A stretch of DNA of 64,000 bases from Plazaster borealis. Taxonomy: Eukaryota; Echinodermata; Asteroidea; Forcipulatida; Labidiasteridae. Positions 59,706-64,000 of this stretch are shown piece after piece. Below the pieces are notes generated by a model. It searched no databases, had not been told where the DNA came from, and was given only the letters and a program-made list of their open reading frames with translations. Each line of letters begins with the position of its first letter. Position 1 is the first letter of the stretch. The translations under genes were made by a program, and so were the position numbers. The stretch covers positions 5,314,721 to 5,378,720 of the forward strand of contig CM037457.1 in assembly GCA_021014325.1 (NCBI GenBank), given 5' to 3'.

Positions 59706-60856
59706 AAAAAAAACAGATCAGGGTACTTCGCTTATTTTTACCATCAGTGAGGAGTGCTATTCAACTGAACTTTAACCTCCAGGCACACGTGATTCCCAAA
59801 GTATTACAATACAGGTTTAAAAAACCAACAAAAAAGCAAAATTGATTTGTGCTAAGCTAATTTTTGTGCCGAAGAAAGGCCCTAGATTCGCTTTGCTTTT
59901 GCATTTCATGTGAAGTATAAACCGGGCTGAGTGAAAGGGCACGCCTGTGGCTGCACATATGAACTCTCACCCAGTTACTGCACACTCACACATGCTCTCC
60001 ATAGATATGATACAGAGGGTGCACTTGCAGTAACTGAGTGAGAGATCATAATTCCATGTACAGCCACAGGCCTGCTTTGATCCCGACAATAGTGCCCCTA
60101 TAAGTCGAATTGTTGTCACATTAACTTGCTAAAAATTTTGCTACACAAAGGCTATTGAGAGGTTCACTATAATCTCTCCATTACAGGCAAGCAATAACTA
60201 AGAACAAATTTCTTCCACAAAGATTTATCAATTCAATGAGGTACAGTTTTGTGGTGACACCCTGTGGACATAATCTGTCTTTTGAGTGTGTGTGGTTCCA
60301 AAAACCGGTAGCCTCAACGTTTCATGACGACGGACATAGCATACCATGTTAGTTTCTTTCCACCATGCACACCTCTAAGTCTTATTCATTACTAACTCAC
60401 TTCATAGTTTTTAAATTTCAAACAAAATGTCCCTCCAAGTTATTTGCAACACTATCAATCTAATGCTAGGTTTGTGAATGAAATTTTGAGCCTAAATTTG
60501 AAACCTCTTTTTTTTCTTCAGATCTCAGTCTGGGACCAGCACTTTACTGATACCTCAACAGTCCAAGACCAAAGCTGTGTCTGCATTAACGGCCTCAGCA
60601 GTTGCTATGGCCAGATTGCTGAAGAGGACTATTCGTCTACCTTGTATGGCTGCTGCTACCAACAGCCATAGCCATAGCCATAGCCAAAGTTGCTTGGTTT
60701 AGACGAGTCTAGGACCAAGGCAGGCAAAAAAGCTACTCTCATCTCAAGTCTTGATGCTAGACCATCACTTTCAGCAGGTATTGCAGGTATTGTACAATAT
60801 TTGGCGCAATTTTTACTTATATCCGAAATGTCCTCTAATACTGACTACATGTATTA
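59706..60856. other. intergenic stretch with one splice-acceptor-like open frame
   Basis: TTTTTTTTCTTCAG at about 60511-60524 precedes an open frame to 60671, but it ends in a GCCATAGCCATAGCC simple repeat and shows no conserved protein. Otherwise nothing recognised. Confidence 0.35.
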
Positions 60857-61226
60857 AAGGTATCGTACACGTTTGGTAATTACTCAAAACAAATATTACC
60901 ATAAAAACTTACTTGGTAACAAGCAACGGAGAGCTGTTGATAGTATAAATCATTGTAGGAAACGACTCCCTCTGAAGTAACGTAGTTTTTGAGAAAGAGG
61001 TAATTTTTCACTAAAATAATAACAACTTTGTGCAAGAAGTTTTTATTATCCTATCTGAAAGCACACAAATTTGTACAACAAGGGTGTTTTTTCTTTCATC
61101 ATTTTCTTGCAACTTCGATGACCAATTGAGCCCAAATTTTCACAGGCTTGTTATTTTATGCATATGTTGGGATACACCAAGTGAGATCACTGGTCTTTGA
61201 CAATTTCCAAACGTGTACGATGCCTT
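60857..61226. mobile_element. MITE family C, inverted
   Basis: Left AAGGTATCGTACACGTTTGG, right CCAAACGTGTACGATGCCTT, TA on both sides; the internal order is reversed relative to 12805. Confidence 0.75.
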
Positions 61227-62457
61227 TAACTACTTGTGAACAATTCCTGCATTGGCATTGCATCAATGAACACCACAGGTGTCTTACTGCTATTGCTGGC
61301 AAAAATTTCAGCCAGTCAGGCTACATGTAAATCTCGATAGTAAGGATTTAGTCCAACTGTATAGCAAGCTCAACTCTTAACCATATAAGGGTGCACCCCA
61401 CAAAATAAACTCCCATAGCATACAGTGCAAAATGCTAAATATTCAAAATTACAAACAAAAACACTTAGAAGTCTCTCAGCTTTTTACATTAAAAAGAAAG
61501 TTATCCATTGACTCCTGAACGTTTATCCTCTGCTCAATTTGATATGGGGAGTCCCAAGGCCCAGCGAGTTATTTTCCCTCCAAATAAAAACACCCCTACA
61601 GTAGTGTAATTTTCCAAACGTCTGAGCATCAATCTTGAAAAACGTCCCTATGACACCTCTCGGCAAATAGGACCATTTATTTCAGGGCCTATTTCATCCA
61701 AAACACCTCAAGTTGGAAGCCAACAACCCCCAGGTCACAATTGGGCAAAATTTGTACACTGTACCCCTTTTATTGGGCTCTCAAATCTGTCTAATATAGA
61801 ATATTTTGAGGGCCTACAAAATATTAATGAGGCCGACACTTTGTTTTCTCCCTATTTAGTGGGGTGCACCCATAACTCCACCGTCCATTTAACAAATTAT
61901 TGTTTGTAGAATATAAGATATTACATCACAGCGCACGCATATACTGCACTAGCAAGGTGTTGGTTCCAAAGCTGGCAAATGCTGCATGATGGATTTTTTT
62001 TTTTTTTTTTGTATTTTATACTGCAGCATACATAATATACATTTAAATCTGGCATAAATACAAAATGTCTTGGTAGACGAATTTATCTGCATTACTTTGG
62101 AATTCTTTGCCTGCATTCAGGGCTAGAATTTGACGCTGGACCGCAGGCCCGAGGCCAGTGGTTCTAGTGTCGGGCCTGTAAACTTATGACCAAACAAGTC
62201 TGGCAGTCTTGTGTTTTACAATTGAATAACAATACCTCACTGTGTATTGTCTTGAACAGAAACAAATTATGTTCAAATGTTGAACTTGAGTCTGGAAAAT
62301 ACCTTTCAATTTTGTTGAGTAATGAAGTATACTTAATACTCCCAAAAGACAGATGAGATCAATCTTCTCTTACATGTTTTTGTGCTTAATTGTAAAAACA
62401 GTTAAACGCATGTTAAACTGTGTCAGGACTCAGGAAGTTTTTTTCTCATTTCGATTC
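61227..62457. other. intergenic stretch, nothing recognised
   Basis: Low-complexity and AT-rich. 62120-62350 resembles 27620-27800 (GGCCCGAGGCCAGTG, TTTCAATTTTGTTGAGTA), a diverged dispersed repeat. Confidence 0.45.
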
Positions 62458-62760
62458 TGGGCCCAATTTCATAGCGCTGCTTAACGGTAAGCACCAGACA
62501 AGTTCTGGTGTTGTTAGAGTGTGGGTTCGGTTCCTGGTCATGGCACTTATATGTCCTTGAGCAAGACAATTGGGCCGCGCCGAATTGTTGGCTACGGCTA
62601 CGGCTGGATCGCCGCATTATCATGCATTGAAGTGTAGGATGTCCTTAGTTGTAGCCATAGCTGTAGCCGCCAATTCGGATATGGCCTTAACCAAAGTTGT
62701 TAAATTGTCCTTCTGATTGGACATGTGTCTAGTGTGTTGTGTTATGCACATTAAAGACCA

Positions 62761-62947
62761 GGGCCTAATTTCATAGAGCTGCTTATGCTCAAAAAGTAGC
62801 TAAGCACAACAAAGTTATGCTTACCAGAACAGGGTTACCAGCCAAATTACCGTGTCACTTGTACAATTTGTGACTGGTAGCCTGCTCATTTCTGCTAAGC
62901 AGAAAGATTTTAAGCAATAGTTTAAGCAGCTCTATGAAATTGGGCCC
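62761..62947. mobile_element. MITE family A inside duplication copy 2
   Basis: GGGCCTAATTTCATAGAGCT and AGCTCTATGAAATTGGGCCC; complete, unlike its partner in copy 1. Confidence 0.75.
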
Positions 62948-63621
62948 TGGGCCTAATTTCATAGCTCTGCTTACCGTAAGCAAAGAATCGGCGCTTACGG
63001 AAGCAGGGAATTCCACGCTTATGTCAAGCGTATTTCACGGGTTAGCAGGGAGCTTTTGCTTGTGCTCGTGCGTACTCCACGTCACTAGGCATTCTTCGCT
63101 AACACAGCTAGCTCATTCGGCATTTGCTCTGTAGGCGAGGAATGGTGAACGTAAGGGCATAATTTGGCGGTAAGCAGTCATGAAATTGGGCCTAGTACAC
63201 TTGTCTTTAAGAGAAGGGGGCTTGCCTCAGTATTTCTGGCAAGGTTGGCTGCAATAATTAGTACTATCCCTATAAGTCAAATTTGATATCACACTACAAA
63301 TCATAATTCACGTACACAACTTCATTCCTTGATAACAAAACTTCATTTTATTTTTTTGAGAATCAGTTGGCAACTCGGCCTTCTTTGGAACTAATTCACC
63401 CATGAAGCATCTTCAAAATTACAGTTCAATCATTATACAAAAATATGTGCCAACTGTAAATTTAAATACATCTAATATTTACATTACAATCAATTTTATT
63501 GATACAGCCGTGGAATTTATTTCATTTTTCATCCTGTGAGGTAACAAAATAACAAAAGAAGAGCACCTACTTTTATAGGAAATTTGATTTACAAACTACA
63601 CAATTTATTTTTTTTGAACAG

Positions 63622-63767
63622 TGTGAGGGCGCTGCAGATGTATAAAAAGGCATCTCAGAGCCAGCTTTTGGTCATATGCAATGATGAGAGCATGCAGAGA
63701 GGACCTCTGGTAACAATCCAGAAAGACTGCAATTCACACATGAGCACCAAGATGGCGGACACTGCAG
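63622..63767 (+). CDS. candidate first/early exon, copy 2 (MADTA start)
   Basis: Same 146-nt unit as at 58653, with the ATG at 63752 and donor GTGAGC at 63768. No amino-acid difference from copy 1 within the exon by eye, while flanks differ at scattered positions. Status as an exon is a hypothesis; no downstream exon is in view. Confidence 0.3.
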
Positions 63768-64000
63768 GTGAGCACTCTAAAAACTAGTCGGATTATCGTA
63801 ACCCTCCATCCTCCCAACGGTCCCAGGATGGAGGGTTACGATTATCGCAATGATCTCAAAACCTTCCCATGATGAAGGCGGTTCATAGAGCTCATTTTCT
63901 TGAATTTTACTTCAATGCTCTTACTACCTGCTGCACTGTATGAACTTCCTCCATGGTATTCCCTACAAGCAAGTCATAGATAATGATATTGGTTGTATAA

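Larger units (their letters stand above)
62491..64000. repeat. segmental duplication, copy 2 (runs off window)
   Basis: Matches 57535-59031; still matching at the last base. Contains the intact MITE A (62761-62947), MITE G (62949-63193) and the second candidate exon (63622-63767). Confidence 0.9.

Noticed and set aside
60444..60671. Exon after an acceptor-like TTTTCTTCAG
   Set aside because: Frame does not continue the MADTA candidate exon (phase-1 joining meets a stop after nine codons) and ends in a simple GCCATA repeat.

Overview
The window is animal nuclear DNA. It carries a long split gene with GT-AG introns, exons of about 100-200 bp, dense SINE and MITE insertions, and no bacterial-style gene packing. 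The repeat families (palindromic elements ending GGGCCCAATTTCAT, and elements ending TTAAAGGCACTG or AAAGGGTNTGTATAC) look like those I associate with echinoderms, most likely a sea star. That taxonomic call is from memory and is an inference.

One real protein-coding gene dominates: the plus-strand ortholog of KIDINS220/ARMS, the ankyrin-repeat, four-helix transmembrane KAP-type NTPase scaffold. Its start and first ankyrin repeats lie upstream of the window. I placed 16 exons between 503 and 48283 that join in frame to 1555 codons plus a stop. Five exons each encode exactly one 33-residue ankyrin repeat (503-601, 2382-2480, 7476-7574, 17176-17274, 18456-18554). The next completes the ankyrin block (19181-19358). 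Then come the Walker A exon (19786-19947), TM1/TM2 (21814-21999), two KAP exons (22631-22787, 24326-24477), a large exon with TM3/TM4 and Walker B (26453-27147), the rest of KAP (35978-36176, 38177-38342, 39176-39354), a linker exon (40104-40288), and a large last exon (46370-48283) with the SAM-like domain and disordered tail. A 30-nt candidate microexon (41885-41914) would fit in frame between the last two.

Introns are packed with repeats: at least five tRNA-derived SINE families, roughly a dozen palindromic MITE-like families (several nested, with TA target duplications), two LINE 3'-end remnants, and several tandem arrays. The most unusual structure is at 22740-23885. There the 3' end of a coding exon and its 5' splice site have been amplified into a 124-bp tandem array, giving eight downstream copies of the splice donor. 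A second highlight is a hammerhead-ribozyme-like motif at 20081-20133, at the head of a small mobile element.

Downstream of the gene (48284-64000) I see no recognisable conserved protein. A segmental duplication (57535-59031 and 62491-64000) carries two near-identical copies of a possible promoter-proximal exon with an AAGATGGCGG start context, perhaps the start of another plus-strand gene that continues beyond the window. All domain and family calls come from reading the translation and recalling family sequences; no search was run.
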